Of a stretch of 64,000 bases of DNA, positions 51,270 to 60,397 are shown piece after piece (positions within the stretch are counted from its first letter, which is position 1; each line of letters opens with the position of its first letter). Below the pieces are notes generated by a model, which did not search any database, was not told the origin of the DNA, and was given only the letters and a program-made list of their open reading frames with translations. The DNA lies in NCBI RefSeq assembly GCF_040361435.1, contig NZ_APNL01000019.1, forward strand, positions 1 to 64,000, read 5' to 3'. The translations under genes and the position numbers were made by a program. The DNA is from Salinisphaera sp002433465 (GTDB taxonomy: Bacteria; Pseudomonadota; Gammaproteobacteria; Nevskiales; Salinisphaeraceae).

Positions 51270-52028
51270 ATGGATCGACTGCTTTATACCGCGCTAAGCG
51301 GCGCCACCCAGACCCTGGAACGCCAGGCCGTCGTGGCCAACAACATGGCCAACGCCTCGACCCCGGGTTTTCGTGGCCAGCTGTCGATGTTCCGGGCCGT
51401 GCCCGTCAATGGCGACGGTCTGGCGACGCGTGCGATCACGGCCAGCACCACCCCGGGGGCCGATCTGACCCCCGGGGATATCACCAACACCGGCCGCAGT
51501 CTCGATGTGGCCATCGACGGTGACGGCTGGCTGGCGGTACAGGCCGAGAACGGCGAGGAAGCCTACACCCGCGCAGGCGGGCTGCAGATGGACTCGACCG
51601 GTCTGCTGCGCAGCAACGGCAATGTGGTGCTCAGCGAGTTCGGTGCACCGCTGGTGCTGCCCCTCGGGGCCCAGGTCACGATCGCGCCGGACGGCACGAT
51701 TTCGGCCATCGGTGCGGGCGATCAGCCCGACGCGATCGCCGAGATCGGGCGTCTCAAGCTGGTCAACCCGGAGCCCGGTCAGATCGCACGCGGCGGCGAC
51801 AACCTGTTCCATCCGCGCAACAACGAAGACGGCACGCCCGGCGCGCCGTTTGCGGCGGACGACACGGTACGCGTTGTCAGTGGCGCGATCGAGGCCAGCA
51901 ACGTCGATGCCACGGAAGCCATGGTGTCGATGATCGAAAACGCCCGTCGCTTCGAAATGCAGATGAAGATGATCAGCAGCATCGATGAAAACGATCAGAG
52001 CGCCAACAAGCTGCTCTCGCTGAGCTAG
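51270..52028 (+). CDS. flgF: Flagellar rod protein FlgF
   Basis: A 252-residue proximal rod protein: N-terminal L-Y-T-A-L-S-G-A and N-N-M-A-N-A-S-T-P-G-F-R, C-terminal rod helix with N-V-D-A-T-E-A-M-V-S-M-I-E. The weak site at 51256 (CCGGACG) precedes the start. Confidence 0.95.
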   Translation: MDRLLYTALSGATQTLERQAVVANNMANASTPGFRGQLSMFRAVPVNGDGLATRAITASTTPGADLTPGDITNTGRSLDVAIDGDGWLAVQAENGEEAYTRAGGLQMDSTGLLRSNGNVVLSEFGAPLVLPLGAQVTIAPDGTISAIGAGDQPDAIAEIGRLKLVNPEPGQIARGGDNLFHPRNNEDGTPGAPFAADDTVRVVSGAIEASNVDATEAMVSMIENARRFEMQMKMISSIDENDQSANKLLSLS

Positions 52029-52086
52029 GTTTTTTTAGATACGAATCGCGCACGGGCATACCGCCCGGCGCAACGAGGGAAAACGC

Positions 52087-52869
52087 ATGATTCGCTCACT
52101 CTGGATTGCCAAGACCGGTCTGGAATCCCAGCAGGTCAAACTCGACACCATCGCCAACAACCTGGCGAACGTGTCGACCAACGGCTTCAAGCGCTCGCGC
52201 GCGGTCTTTCAGGATCTGCTCTATCAGGACATGCGCCAGCCCGGCGCGCTGTCGTCGGTCCAGACGAACCTGCCTTCGGGCCTGCAGATCGGCTCCGGCG
52301 TGCAGCCGGTGGCCAACGAACGTCTGCACTCGCAGGGCAACCTCGAGCAAACCGGCAACTCCAAGGATGTCGCCATCGACGGCCGCGGCTTCTTTGCCGT
52401 GCAGATGCCCGACGGCACCAACGCCTACACGCGTGACGGCTCGTTCCAGATCGACCAGAACGGTCAGCTGGTCACCGCCACGGGCTTCCCGGTCGAGCCG
52501 GCCATCACCATTCCGGAAAACGCGCTGTCGATCAGCGTAGCCACCGACGGCACCGTATCGGTGACCCAGCCGGGTACGGCCGAGAACGTCCAGGTGGGCC
52601 AAATGCAGCTGACCACGTTCATCAATCCGACCGGTCTGCAGAGCATCGGCGACAACCTGTATCGCGAAACCACGGCCTCGGGCCCGCGCAACGACAGCAT
52701 TCCGGGCCTGAACGGCACGGGTCTGCTACGGCACAAGTTCGTGGAAACCTCGAACGTGAACGTGGTCGAGGAAATGGTGAACATGATCGCCACCCAGCGC
52801 GCCTACGAGATCAACTCCAAGGCGGTCGAAACCTCCGACCAGATGCTTCAGCGTCTGGCCCAGCTGTAA
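52087..52869 (+). CDS. flgG: Flagellar distal rod protein FlgG
   Basis: A 260-residue distal rod protein, the normal length, with W-I-A-K-T-G-L-E-S-Q-Q and N-N-L-A-N-V-S-T-N-G-F-K-R-S-R and the C-terminal S-N-V-N-V-V-E-E-M-V-N-M-I-A-T-Q-R-A-Y-E helix. GAGGGA precedes the ATG. Confidence 0.97.
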   Translation: MIRSLWIAKTGLESQQVKLDTIANNLANVSTNGFKRSRAVFQDLLYQDMRQPGALSSVQTNLPSGLQIGSGVQPVANERLHSQGNLEQTGNSKDVAIDGRGFFAVQMPDGTNAYTRDGSFQIDQNGQLVTATGFPVEPAITIPENALSISVATDGTVSVTQPGTAENVQVGQMQLTTFINPTGLQSIGDNLYRETTASGPRNDSIPGLNGTGLLRHKFVETSNVNVVEEMVNMIATQRAYEINSKAVETSDQMLQRLAQL

Positions 52870-52879
52870 CGAGCCGACG

Positions 52880-53569
52880 ATGTCCAGCACGCGCCTGCTT
52901 TCGCGGATTCTTCGTCTGGTCGTCATAGTGGCGGCGTTGGGCGTGCTTTCGGCCTGTGCGCAGCTGCCGCGCAAGAACGTGGTCGAAGGTCCGACCACGG
53001 CGCCGCCGCAGCTGCCGCCGGCGCCGCCGGCCGACGGCTCCATCTTCCGAGCCAGCTATACCAAGCCGCTGTTCGAGGACCGGCGCCCGACCCAGGTCGG
53101 CGATATTCTCACCATCGTGCTGGATGAGGCGGTGAGCGCGTCCAAGAGTTCGGCGGCCAAGGCCAGCCGCAACGGGTCGGTCCAGTTTACGCCCACCCAG
53201 ATCCCGGAAGCGCTGCAGAGCCTGCTGGAAGCTCAGGGGACCGATATATCCGGCGACAACAGCTTCAACGGCAGCGGCGGTGCGAATGCCTCCAACAACT
53301 TCACCGGCACGATCACCGTGACCGTTATGGACGTACTGCCCAACGGCAATCTTCAGGTGGCCGGCGAGAAGCGTATCGGCATCAACCAGGGCGTGGAATA
53401 CATCCTGTTCTCGGGCGTGGTCAATCCGCGCACGGTCTCGGCCGACAGCACCGTCATCTCCACCCAGGTGGCCAACGCGCGGCTCGAGTACTACGGCGAT
53501 GGCTATATCGACGAGGCCCAGCGTATGGGCTGGCTGCAGCGCGTGTTCCTGAACCTGTCGCCGCTTTAA
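52880..53569 (+). CDS. flgH: Flagellar L-ring lipoprotein FlgH
   Basis: A 229-residue outer membrane lipoprotein. The signal ends in a lipobox L-S-A-Cys26, followed by a Pro-rich linker and the L-ring domain (G-D-I-L-T-I-V-L-D-E near 75; N-L-Q-V-A-G-E-K-R-I near 155). It forms the L ring around the rod with FlgI below. Confidence 0.96.
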   Translation: MSSTRLLSRILRLVVIVAALGVLSACAQLPRKNVVEGPTTAPPQLPPAPPADGSIFRASYTKPLFEDRRPTQVGDILTIVLDEAVSASKSSAAKASRNGSVQFTPTQIPEALQSLLEAQGTDISGDNSFNGSGGANASNNFTGTITVTVMDVLPNGNLQVAGEKRIGINQGVEYILFSGVVNPRTVSADSTVISTQVANARLEYYGDGYIDEAQRMGWLQRVFLNLSPL

Positions 53570-53615
53570 CTCTTTGATGAATCGTTTGTTCCTCCTTTTA
53601 CGAGCGAGACAAGAC

Positions 53616-54731
53616 ATGATCCAGATCGGCCGTTGCAAACGTTTGCTGCTGGCACTCGCGGGCGCCGTGCTGATGGTCGGCACCGCCCAGGCCGCGCGCC
53701 TGGGCGATATCGCCACCTTCAGCGGCGTGCGTTCCAACCCGCTGGTCGGCTACGGCCTTGTCGTGGGCCTGGGCAATACCGGCGACCAGACCACGCAGAC
53801 GCCGTTCACCAGCCAGGCGCTCAAGAACATGCTTACCCAGCTGGGTGTGACCGTGCCGGCCGGCACCAACATGCAGCTCAAGAACGTCGCCGCGGTGATG
53901 GTCACGGCCGACCTGCCGCCGTTTGCGGGCACCGGCCAGCAGCTGGATGTGACGGTTTCCTCGGTGGGTAACGCCAAGAGCCTGAGCGGCGGCACCCTGC
54001 TGATGACGCCCTTGAAGGGCGCAGACGGCAATATCTATGCGCTGGCCCAGGGCAATATTCTTGCTCCCGGCATCAGCGCCAGCGCGGGCGGCAGCAGCGT
54101 GCAGGTCAACCAGACCGGCGCCGGTCGTATCCCGGAAGGCGCGACCATCGAGCGCACCGTGCCTACGCAGCTTGCCATGGGTGGTGAAATCGACCTTGCC
54201 CTCAAGCGTGCCGACTTCAACACGGCGTTGCGCACCATGAATGCCATCAACCAGGCGTTCGGTTCCGATATCGCCACCGCCAAGAATGCCCGCACCATCA
54301 CCCTGCGCGCGCCGGTGGACGAAGGCGCCAAGGTAGCGTTTCTTGCCCGTGTGCAGGCACTGGACGTAACCCCGGGCCAGGAAGTACCGCGCGTGGTGAT
54401 CAATTCGCGTACCGGTTCGATCGTGATGAATCGCAACGTCACCCTCAACAGCGCCGCGATCGCCCACGGCAGCCTGTCGGTGGTAATCGACTCGAACCCG
54501 ATCGTCAGTCAGCCGAACGCATTGTCGGGCGGTCAGACCGCGGTTGTGCCCAATGCCGATATCTCGGTCCAGGAGGGCAGCGGTACGCTGCATACGATCA
54601 CCGAAAGCGCGTCGCTGCGCGAGGTGGTGGATGCGCTCAATCGCCTGGGGGCTACGCCCAACGATCTGATGGCTATTCTGGAAGCGCTCAAATCCGCGGG
54701 TGCGCTGAACGCCGAGCTGGAGATCATCTAG
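53616..54731 (+). CDS. flgI: Flagellar P-ring protein FlgI
   Basis: A 371-residue P-ring protein with signal peptide (about 1-26, T-A-Q-A), then A-R-L-G-D-I-A-T-F-S-G-V-R-S-N-P-L-V-G-Y-G-L-V-V-G-L. Length fits the E. coli FlgI (365). I prefer the ATG at 53616, since the frame from 53574 adds an Arg-containing segment before an ordinary signal peptide. The stop is adjacent to the flgJ ATG. Confidence 0.95.
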   Translation: MIQIGRCKRLLLALAGAVLMVGTAQAARLGDIATFSGVRSNPLVGYGLVVGLGNTGDQTTQTPFTSQALKNMLTQLGVTVPAGTNMQLKNVAAVMVTADLPPFAGTGQQLDVTVSSVGNAKSLSGGTLLMTPLKGADGNIYALAQGNILAPGISASAGGSSVQVNQTGAGRIPEGATIERTVPTQLAMGGEIDLALKRADFNTALRTMNAINQAFGSDIATAKNARTITLRAPVDEGAKVAFLARVQALDVTPGQEVPRVVINSRTGSIVMNRNVTLNSAAIAHGSLSVVIDSNPIVSQPNALSGGQTAVVPNADISVQEGSGTLHTITESASLREVVDALNRLGATPNDLMAILEALKSAGALNAELEII

Positions 54732-55808
54732 ATGACGAACACAGGCATGAGCGGCGATTTCGCCCTGAGCATGAATGGCGTCTCCAAGCTCAAGTATTCG
54801 GCACGCAACTCGCCGGATGAAGGCATCAAGGAGGCCGCCAAGCAGTTCGAGGCCGTGTTTCTGCAGAAGATGCTCAAGCAGATGCGCGATGCCATCCCGC
54901 AGAGTGGCCTGCTCAACAGCCAGCGCTCGGAAATGTATCAGTCGCTCATGGATCAGCAGTGGGCACAGACGCTGTCGCAGCGCGGCATCGGCCTGGCCGA
55001 TATGCTGACCCAGCAGCTGCAGGGCAAGAACACGGCATCGACGCCTCCTGAAAGTCAGGTCGATTCCTTTCTGGCTTCGATTCCCAATGCCACGCCACAG
55101 CCGCTGCGGGCCTCGGATCCGGTCGAGCCACGTCGTGCCGATAACGCACCCGCGGACGATCTTGCGCGCAAGGAATTTCCGCGCCCGCCCCTGCAGGCGG
55201 CGGTCAACGAGGCCATCGCGACCCGGCGTAGCGTGGCGGACACTCAGGCGTCGGCTACCGACACAGTACGTCGCGCCGTATTGCCCGATCACGTCAACGC
55301 TTTTCTGGATCGCATGGAATCCGCGGCCGCGGTCGCTGCCCGCGAAACCGGCATTCCGAAACGCCTGATTCTTGCTCAGGCGGCGCTGGAAACCGGCTGG
55401 GGCAAGCACGAGATCACGCGTGCCGACGGACGCCCGAGCTTTAACGTGTTCAATATCAAGGCCAACGGTTGGGACGGCGACGCCGCGCGCGTAACGACTA
55501 CCGAATATGCCGGCTCGCGGCGCTACACCACGCAGGCCGAATTCCGTGCCTACGATTCCTACGAGCAGGCTTTTTCGGACTATGCGCGTCTGTTGACCCA
55601 GTCGCCGCGCTACAAGCCGGTGGTCGATGCGCCCACGGCTGAACACGCCGCACGGGCACTGCAGAACTGCGGTTATGCGACCGATCCGGCCTATGCGAAC
55701 AAGTTGGTTTCTATCATGAGCACGCTGCCTGCGGATACGCCGGCGCCCGCCGCGAAGCCCGAGCAGTTCGCCAGGGCAGAAGGGGCGGATCTGAGCCGTC
55801 TTTTCTAA
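54732..55808 (+). CDS. flgJ: Flagellar rod scaffold/muramidase FlgJ
   Basis: A 358-residue two-domain protein: rod-binding N-terminus (about 20-100, with K-Q-F-E-A-V-F-L-Q-K-M-L-K-Q-M-R), a Pro/Ala-rich linker, and a C-terminal GH73 glucosaminidase whose catalytic Glu is residue 220 in A-A-L-E-T-G-W-G-K. It opens the peptidoglycan for the rod. It starts at the base after the flgI stop. Confidence 0.96.
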   Translation: MTNTGMSGDFALSMNGVSKLKYSARNSPDEGIKEAAKQFEAVFLQKMLKQMRDAIPQSGLLNSQRSEMYQSLMDQQWAQTLSQRGIGLADMLTQQLQGKNTASTPPESQVDSFLASIPNATPQPLRASDPVEPRRADNAPADDLARKEFPRPPLQAAVNEAIATRRSVADTQASATDTVRRAVLPDHVNAFLDRMESAAAVAARETGIPKRLILAQAALETGWGKHEITRADGRPSFNVFNIKANGWDGDAARVTTTEYAGSRRYTTQAEFRAYDSYEQAFSDYARLLTQSPRYKPVVDAPTAEHAARALQNCGYATDPAYANKLVSIMSTLPADTPAPAAKPEQFARAEGADLSRLF

Positions 55809-55908
55809 GCCGTACGGGCGCTGAGAGGGTTCAACTTCTTCGCACTTTGGCCGTTATTTCCAGGTATGAAAGCACCGTCGGTGCGCATGCCAAACTTGTA
55901 GAGCGATC

Positions 55909-57537
55909 ATGTCCAATCTATTCGGCATCGGCTTGAGTGGCCTGGGGGCAGCGCAAACCGCGCTGGCCACGACCAGCAACAATATAAGCAACGTCAAAAC
56001 GCCCGGTTACAACCGCCAGGTGGTAGGGCTGAGCACGTCCCAGCAGGGCGATGGCCAGGGCGGCGGCGTGCGCACGACGGGTGTGGAGCGCCAGTATCAG
56101 CAATATCTGACCGGCCAGCTCAACGATGCGCAGAGCCGTTCGAGCGCGCTGGACAGCCATCTCGGCCAGATATCGCAGATCAACAACCTGTTGGGCGATA
56201 GCGAGGCCGGCCTGGCACCGCTGATGCAGAAGTTCTTCGGTGGCCTACAGACTTTGTCGGCGAGTCCGGCGGATTCCGCCGCACGCGAGTCGCTGCTGGG
56301 CGATGCCAACAGCATGACCGCCCAGTTCCGAGCGTTTTCGGAATACTTGTCCGACATGGGTGAAAGCGTCGAGTCGCAGATGAAGGGCGCGATCACGCAG
56401 GTCAACAACTACGCCGAGCAGATTTCCAATCTCAATACGCAGATCGTTCAGGCCCAGGCCAAGACCGGACAGGCCCCGAACAACCTGCTTGATCAGCGCG
56501 ACCAGCTGGTTTCGGCGCTGGGCGACCTCGTGGACGTCAAGCTGTCGGTTCAGGACGGCAATTCCTACCATGTGATGGTAGCCGGCCAGCCGCTGGTCGA
56601 CGCCACCGGGGCGAAATCGCTCAAGCTGGTGGATTCCAGCGCCGACCCGACCCGTTCGGCGATCGCCTTCGATGTCGGCAATGGTCAGCTGCGCGAACTC
56701 TCCGAAACGAGCATCAAGGGTGGCTCCATCGGCGGCCTGCTTGCTTTTCGCAAGGATTCGCTCGAGCCCGCCCAGCAGCGTCTGGATCAGTTGGCGCATA
56801 CGCTTGCCGCGCGCATGAACGAAGTCCACCAGGGCGGGACCACGTACAAGGGTCAGGCCGGGGGCGCGTTCTTCGAAGTGGCGAGCCCGGTGAGCTTCAG
56901 CGACGAGAAAAACAGCGGAACGGCGAGCCTGGAGGTGACGTTCACCGAGGGCGCAAGCGCCGAAGTCCGCGCCAGCAACTATCGGCTGGAATACAACGGG
57001 GACACGAACTCCTATGCGCTCACGCGCACGAGCGACGGCAACAAGCGCTTTTTTGGTGGTGACGAATCACCGTTGCAGTTCGACGGCGTCGAGGTCCGGG
57101 TGCAGGGCGACGTTGCCGATGGCGATGCGTTCGTGATCAAACCGCTGGATCGCGCCGCGGCCAGCATGGAAGTCGCGGTCAAGAATACGTCCGAGATTGC
57201 TGCCGCTCAGGGCGGCGGTACGGGCGACAACCGCAATGCGCTGGCCATGGCGGCCCTGCAGGATGAAACCGCGATCGAAGGCGAGAGCAGCTTCAACAGC
57301 GGCTATGCACGCCTGGTGAGCGATATCGGTAACAAGACACGCTCGCTTCAGGTCAACAGCAGTGCGCAGCAGATGCTCACCAGCGAACTTGCCACGGCAC
57401 AGCAGTCGGTTTCTGGCGTAAACCTCGATGAAGAGCGCGTCAACCTGCTGTATTACCAACAAATGTATCAAGCGAATGCCAAGGTCATCGAAACGGCGGC
57501 AAGCCTGTTCGATACGTTGCTCGGCATCCGCGCCTAG
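55909..57537 (+). CDS. flgK: Hook-filament junction protein FlgK
   Basis: A 542-residue hook-associated protein 1. It begins with S-N-L-F-G-I-G-L-S-G-L and N-N-I-S-N-V-K-T-P-G-Y-N, and ends in the C-terminal coiled helix N-L-L-Y-Y-Q-Q-M-Y-Q-A-N. FlgN (46400) is its chaperone. No sigma-28 site was found in the 100-base gap before it. Confidence 0.96.
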   Translation: MSNLFGIGLSGLGAAQTALATTSNNISNVKTPGYNRQVVGLSTSQQGDGQGGGVRTTGVERQYQQYLTGQLNDAQSRSSALDSHLGQISQINNLLGDSEAGLAPLMQKFFGGLQTLSASPADSAARESLLGDANSMTAQFRAFSEYLSDMGESVESQMKGAITQVNNYAEQISNLNTQIVQAQAKTGQAPNNLLDQRDQLVSALGDLVDVKLSVQDGNSYHVMVAGQPLVDATGAKSLKLVDSSADPTRSAIAFDVGNGQLRELSETSIKGGSIGGLLAFRKDSLEPAQQRLDQLAHTLAARMNEVHQGGTTYKGQAGGAFFEVASPVSFSDEKNSGTASLEVTFTEGASAEVRASNYRLEYNGDTNSYALTRTSDGNKRFFGGDESPLQFDGVEVRVQGDVADGDAFVIKPLDRAAASMEVAVKNTSEIAAAQGGGTGDNRNALAMAALQDETAIEGESSFNSGYARLVSDIGNKTRSLQVNSSAQQMLTSELATAQQSVSGVNLDEERVNLLYYQQMYQANAKVIETAASLFDTLLGIRA

Positions 57538-57559
57538 TTTTCACTGAAAGGCACACGTC

Positions 57560-58780
57560 ATGCGCTTGAGCACCAATTCGATTTACAGCATGAGCATGCA
57601 GTCGATCTTGCGCCAGCAGGGCCAGGTCGCGGGCATCGGCCAGCAGCTTGCCAGTGGCAAAAAGATCGTGACCCCGGCCGACGACCCGCGCGCTGCTTCG
57701 CAGGCGCTCGTCGTCTCGCAGGCCAGCGCGGTCAACGAGCAGTTCGAAGCCAGTCGTACCGCCGCCCGTCGCAGTATTTCGGCGGAGGAAACGCAGCTCG
57801 ATCAGGTGACCCGGGCGCTGCAGGCGGTCACGCCGCAGCTGGTGAAGGCCGGTAACGGTACGCTCAGCGATGCCGACCGCAACTCGATTGCGACCGAGCT
57901 TGAAGGCATTTACGCCCAGATGCTCGGTAGTGCCAACGCTCAGGACGGTAACGGCCGCTTCATCTTCGCGGGACATGACGGCGACAGGACGCCGTTTGTC
58001 GAGTCCGGCGGGCGTGTGAGCTATCAGGGCGATGAGGGCCTGCAGAACCTGCGGGTGGACGCCTCCCGCATGATGGCGATCAACGATACCGGCAGCCGCG
58101 TGTTCGCCTCGGTCACCGACAGTGCCCAGTACGTAGGCACGGCCGATGCCGGCAACTCGGGCACGGGTGTGTTTGGCTCGATCAACGTGGCCGATGCGAG
58201 TAGCGCCGACTTCGGCGACGAATTCCGTATCAGCTTCAGTGAAACGAATGGCGAAACGCGCTATAGCGTTGCCAATGCCAGCACCGGCCAGACCCTGGTT
58301 GCCGACCAGCCCTATGTCGCCGGCGAGCCCATCGAACTGGGCGAGAGCATGCGCGTCACCATCAAGGGCAGCCCCGTCAGCGGTGACGGCTTTACCTTTG
58401 CGCGCGACCGCGAAGAGGACAACAACATCCTCAATACGCTGACCGATGTGATCAACGTCCTCAAGACCGGAACCGACACTCCGGCCTCGCGCGCAGCGCT
58501 GGAAAACGGTTTGAATAGCGCCCATCGCAAGGTGGCCAACTCACTCGACAACGTACTGACGGTGCGTGCGTCGCTGGGCTCCCGGCTCAACGAGCTGGAT
58601 ACCCTCGACACGGTCGGCGCAGCGCGCGGACTCAACTACGACACGACGCGCTCGCAGCTCGAGGATCTCGACTACATGTCTGCCTACTCGGACTACAGCC
58701 TGGCCCAGGTGGCGCTGCAGTTTTCGCAGAAGACATTCACCGATATTCAGAAGCTGTCGATGTTCAGCCTCAATATCTAG
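57560..58780 (+). CDS. flgL: Hook-filament junction protein FlgL
   Basis: A 406-residue flagellin-like protein: N-terminal D0/D1 helices (M-R-L-S-T-N-S-I-Y, S-G-K-K-I-V-T-P-A-D-D-P) and a C-terminal D0 helix ending F-S-L-N-I. It is three-quarters of the size of FlgK and directly follows it. Its TAG stop sits in a CTAG that starts the 273-bp element. Confidence 0.96.
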   Translation: MRLSTNSIYSMSMQSILRQQGQVAGIGQQLASGKKIVTPADDPRAASQALVVSQASAVNEQFEASRTAARRSISAEETQLDQVTRALQAVTPQLVKAGNGTLSDADRNSIATELEGIYAQMLGSANAQDGNGRFIFAGHDGDRTPFVESGGRVSYQGDEGLQNLRVDASRMMAINDTGSRVFASVTDSAQYVGTADAGNSGTGVFGSINVADASSADFGDEFRISFSETNGETRYSVANASTGQTLVADQPYVAGEPIELGESMRVTIKGSPVSGDGFTFARDREEDNNILNTLTDVINVLKTGTDTPASRAALENGLNSAHRKVANSLDNVLTVRASLGSRLNELDTLDTVGAARGLNYDTTRSQLEDLDYMSAYSDYSLAQVALQFSQKTFTDIQKLSMFSLNI

Positions 58781-59057
58781 GGAAGCTCTGCACAACCTGC
58801 CACGGTCGCGCCGGCGTGCTTTGCGCGCGATTGACAAGGAAGTGAGAGCGTAGCGTGCTTATTGCACGGTAGCGAACACTGACGCCGATCAAGCGCGCGC
58901 AAAGCCCCGGCCCCGAAGGGGTTCGGCCTCACAGACGCCGCGACTGCGTTGCCGAGCTTGACCTGCCAATGAGGCAGGCGCTGCGCTCGGGCGCCTTGTC
59001 GCAACGCATTTGAGGACTCGAACGCGATCCGCGAGAGGTTATGCAGAGCTTCCCTAG
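58777..59057. mobile_element. MITE-like element, family A, in the flgL stop codon
   Basis: A 273-bp element (58781-59053) flanked by CTAG on both sides, the left one being the flgL stop. Its ends are GGGAAGCTCTGCACAACCT and the inverted copy (AGGTTATGCAGAGCTTCCC). The inner part has no gene. A shorter, inverted relative lies at 45989-46171, sharing the ends and the blocks around 58800-58830 and 58900-58932. Perfect 4-base target duplication and inverted ends match an IS5-type mobilised MITE. Confidence 0.8.
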
Positions 59058-59079
59058 TACTGCCAGGCGCCGGTATACA

Positions 59080-59111
59080 GCCCGCAGCGTTCATACGCGG
59101 CGGGCTTTTTT
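59080..59111 (+). terminator. Terminator of the flgB-L operon
   Basis: GCCCGC pairs with GCGGGC, with an inner GCG/CGC after one mismatch (59080-59089 and 59096-59105), then six T residues. It probably ended flgL originally, but the 273-bp element now lies between. Confidence 0.85.
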
Positions 59112-59307
59112 ACGCGACCGCTATACAACGCTGGCCGGCCTGCTGGACGGATGCGCGCGCGTTCAAGGATGAACCCGGGCCGAGCCTTGTTCGATCAGCC
59201 GTCACGACCCATCGGCGGGTCGTCGCGACTCACCCGTCGAGCGCGATGCGGCCGCGCTGTGGCGGCGCCATGATTGCCGGCTCACACCGTGCCGGCCCAT
59301 GCCCCGG

Positions 59308-60099
59308 CTAGCCGCTCCCCGCGAGCGCGCTCAATACCGCACCCATGGCATCGATCCCGTTGGCAAACATCTGCCCGAACAGACCGCCGAGTTCGGGAAC
59401 CATGAAGAACAGAAGCACGATGCCCGAGAGCAGCGTGAGCGGGAAGCCGATCGAAAAGATGGACAGCTGCGGTGAGGCACGGTTGAGGATGCCCAGGGCC
59501 ATATTGATGGTCAGCAATGCCGTGACAAGCGGCAGCGCCAGCCCCAGGCCGGCACTGAATACCGTGCCGCCCCAACGCACCAGCGTGTACCAGCCTTCTG
59601 GGTCGAGCGTGCCGGCACCGATAGGTAGCTCGAAGAAGGTGAAGGCGAGCACCCGGATCATCATCAGATGGCCATCGAATGCCAGAAAGAACAGCAGCGC
59701 GAACACGTTCAGAATTTGTGCCAGCACCATGATGTTCGCGCCCATGGCGGCCGAATAGAACGAGGCGAAGCCCAGACCCATCTGCAGGCCGATATAGTCG
59801 CCCGCGGCGCGCACGGCCGCGAACACCACGCGCATGACCAGACCCATGGCAATGCCGATAAGAATCTGTTGAACGATCAGCCATACGCCCACATAGGACA
59901 CCGGCGGGATGTCCGGCGGCGGCGGCAGCGTGGGTGCGATGATGAATGCCAGCAGAACCGCAACGCCGACCTTGGCAACCCGTGACAGGCTGTTTTCGCC
60001 CAGGATGGGCGCCACGGCGACGAAAGCCAGAATACGCACGAACGGCCAGAACAGCGACATCACCCAGGGCGTGATCTGGCTCGTGGTGAACTCGATCAT
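59308..60099 (-). CDS. fliR: Flagellar export gate protein FliR
   Basis: A 263-residue protein with about six membrane helices, FliR length and phrases such as F-V-R-I-L-A-F-V-A-V-A-P and L-A-F-D-G-H. With FliP and FliQ it forms the export gate core. Last gene of the reverse operon, 15 bases after fliQ. The gap from 59112 to 59307 holds no gene. Confidence 0.95.
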   Translation of the reverse strand: MIEFTTSQITPWVMSLFWPFVRILAFVAVAPILGENSLSRVAKVGVAVLLAFIIAPTLPPPPDIPPVSYVGVWLIVQQILIGIAMGLVMRVVFAAVRAAGDYIGLQMGLGFASFYSAAMGANIMVLAQILNVFALLFFLAFDGHLMMIRVLAFTFFELPIGAGTLDPEGWYTLVRWGGTVFSAGLGLALPLVTALLTINMALGILNRASPQLSIFSIGFPLTLLSGIVLLFFMVPELGGLFGQMFANGIDAMGAVLSALAGSG

Positions 60100-60114
60100 G
60101 GCTGCAGGCAGCGC

Positions 60115-60384
60115 TTAGCCGATCAGGCCGGGAATGCTCAAAAACAGATTGCGGGTGAAATCCTGGATCAGGCCGAGCATCCAGGGGCCGGCAATGATGA
60201 GCGCGGCGAACACGGCCAGGATCTTGGGGATGAACGACAGCGTCATTTCGTTGATCTGGGTGGCGGCCTGGAACAGGCTCACGATCAGGCCCACGAGCAG
60301 CGCGGTCAGCAGCAAAGGCGTGGCCATGAGCAGGGTTACTCGCATCCCCTGATAGGCCAGTTCCATGACGGTTGCGGGACTCAT
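60115..60384 (-). CDS. fliQ: Flagellar export gate protein FliQ
   Basis: An 89-residue protein with two membrane helices and the FliQ pattern S-L-F-Q-A-A-T-Q-I-N-E-M-T-L-S-F-I-P-K-I. Normal length. It lies 13 bases after fliP. Confidence 0.96.
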   Translation of the reverse strand: MSPATVMELAYQGMRVTLLMATPLLLTALLVGLIVSLFQAATQINEMTLSFIPKILAVFAALIIAGPWMLGLIQDFTRNLFLSIPGLIG

Positions 60385-60397
60385 GCGCGTCTGCCCC

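Noticed and set aside
58777..59094. Reverse open frame within the flgL-side element
   Set aside because: The same kind of frame appears in the related element at 45975-46199 only because of shared GC-rich sequence; no ribosome site, no family, and the frames differ in length and content.
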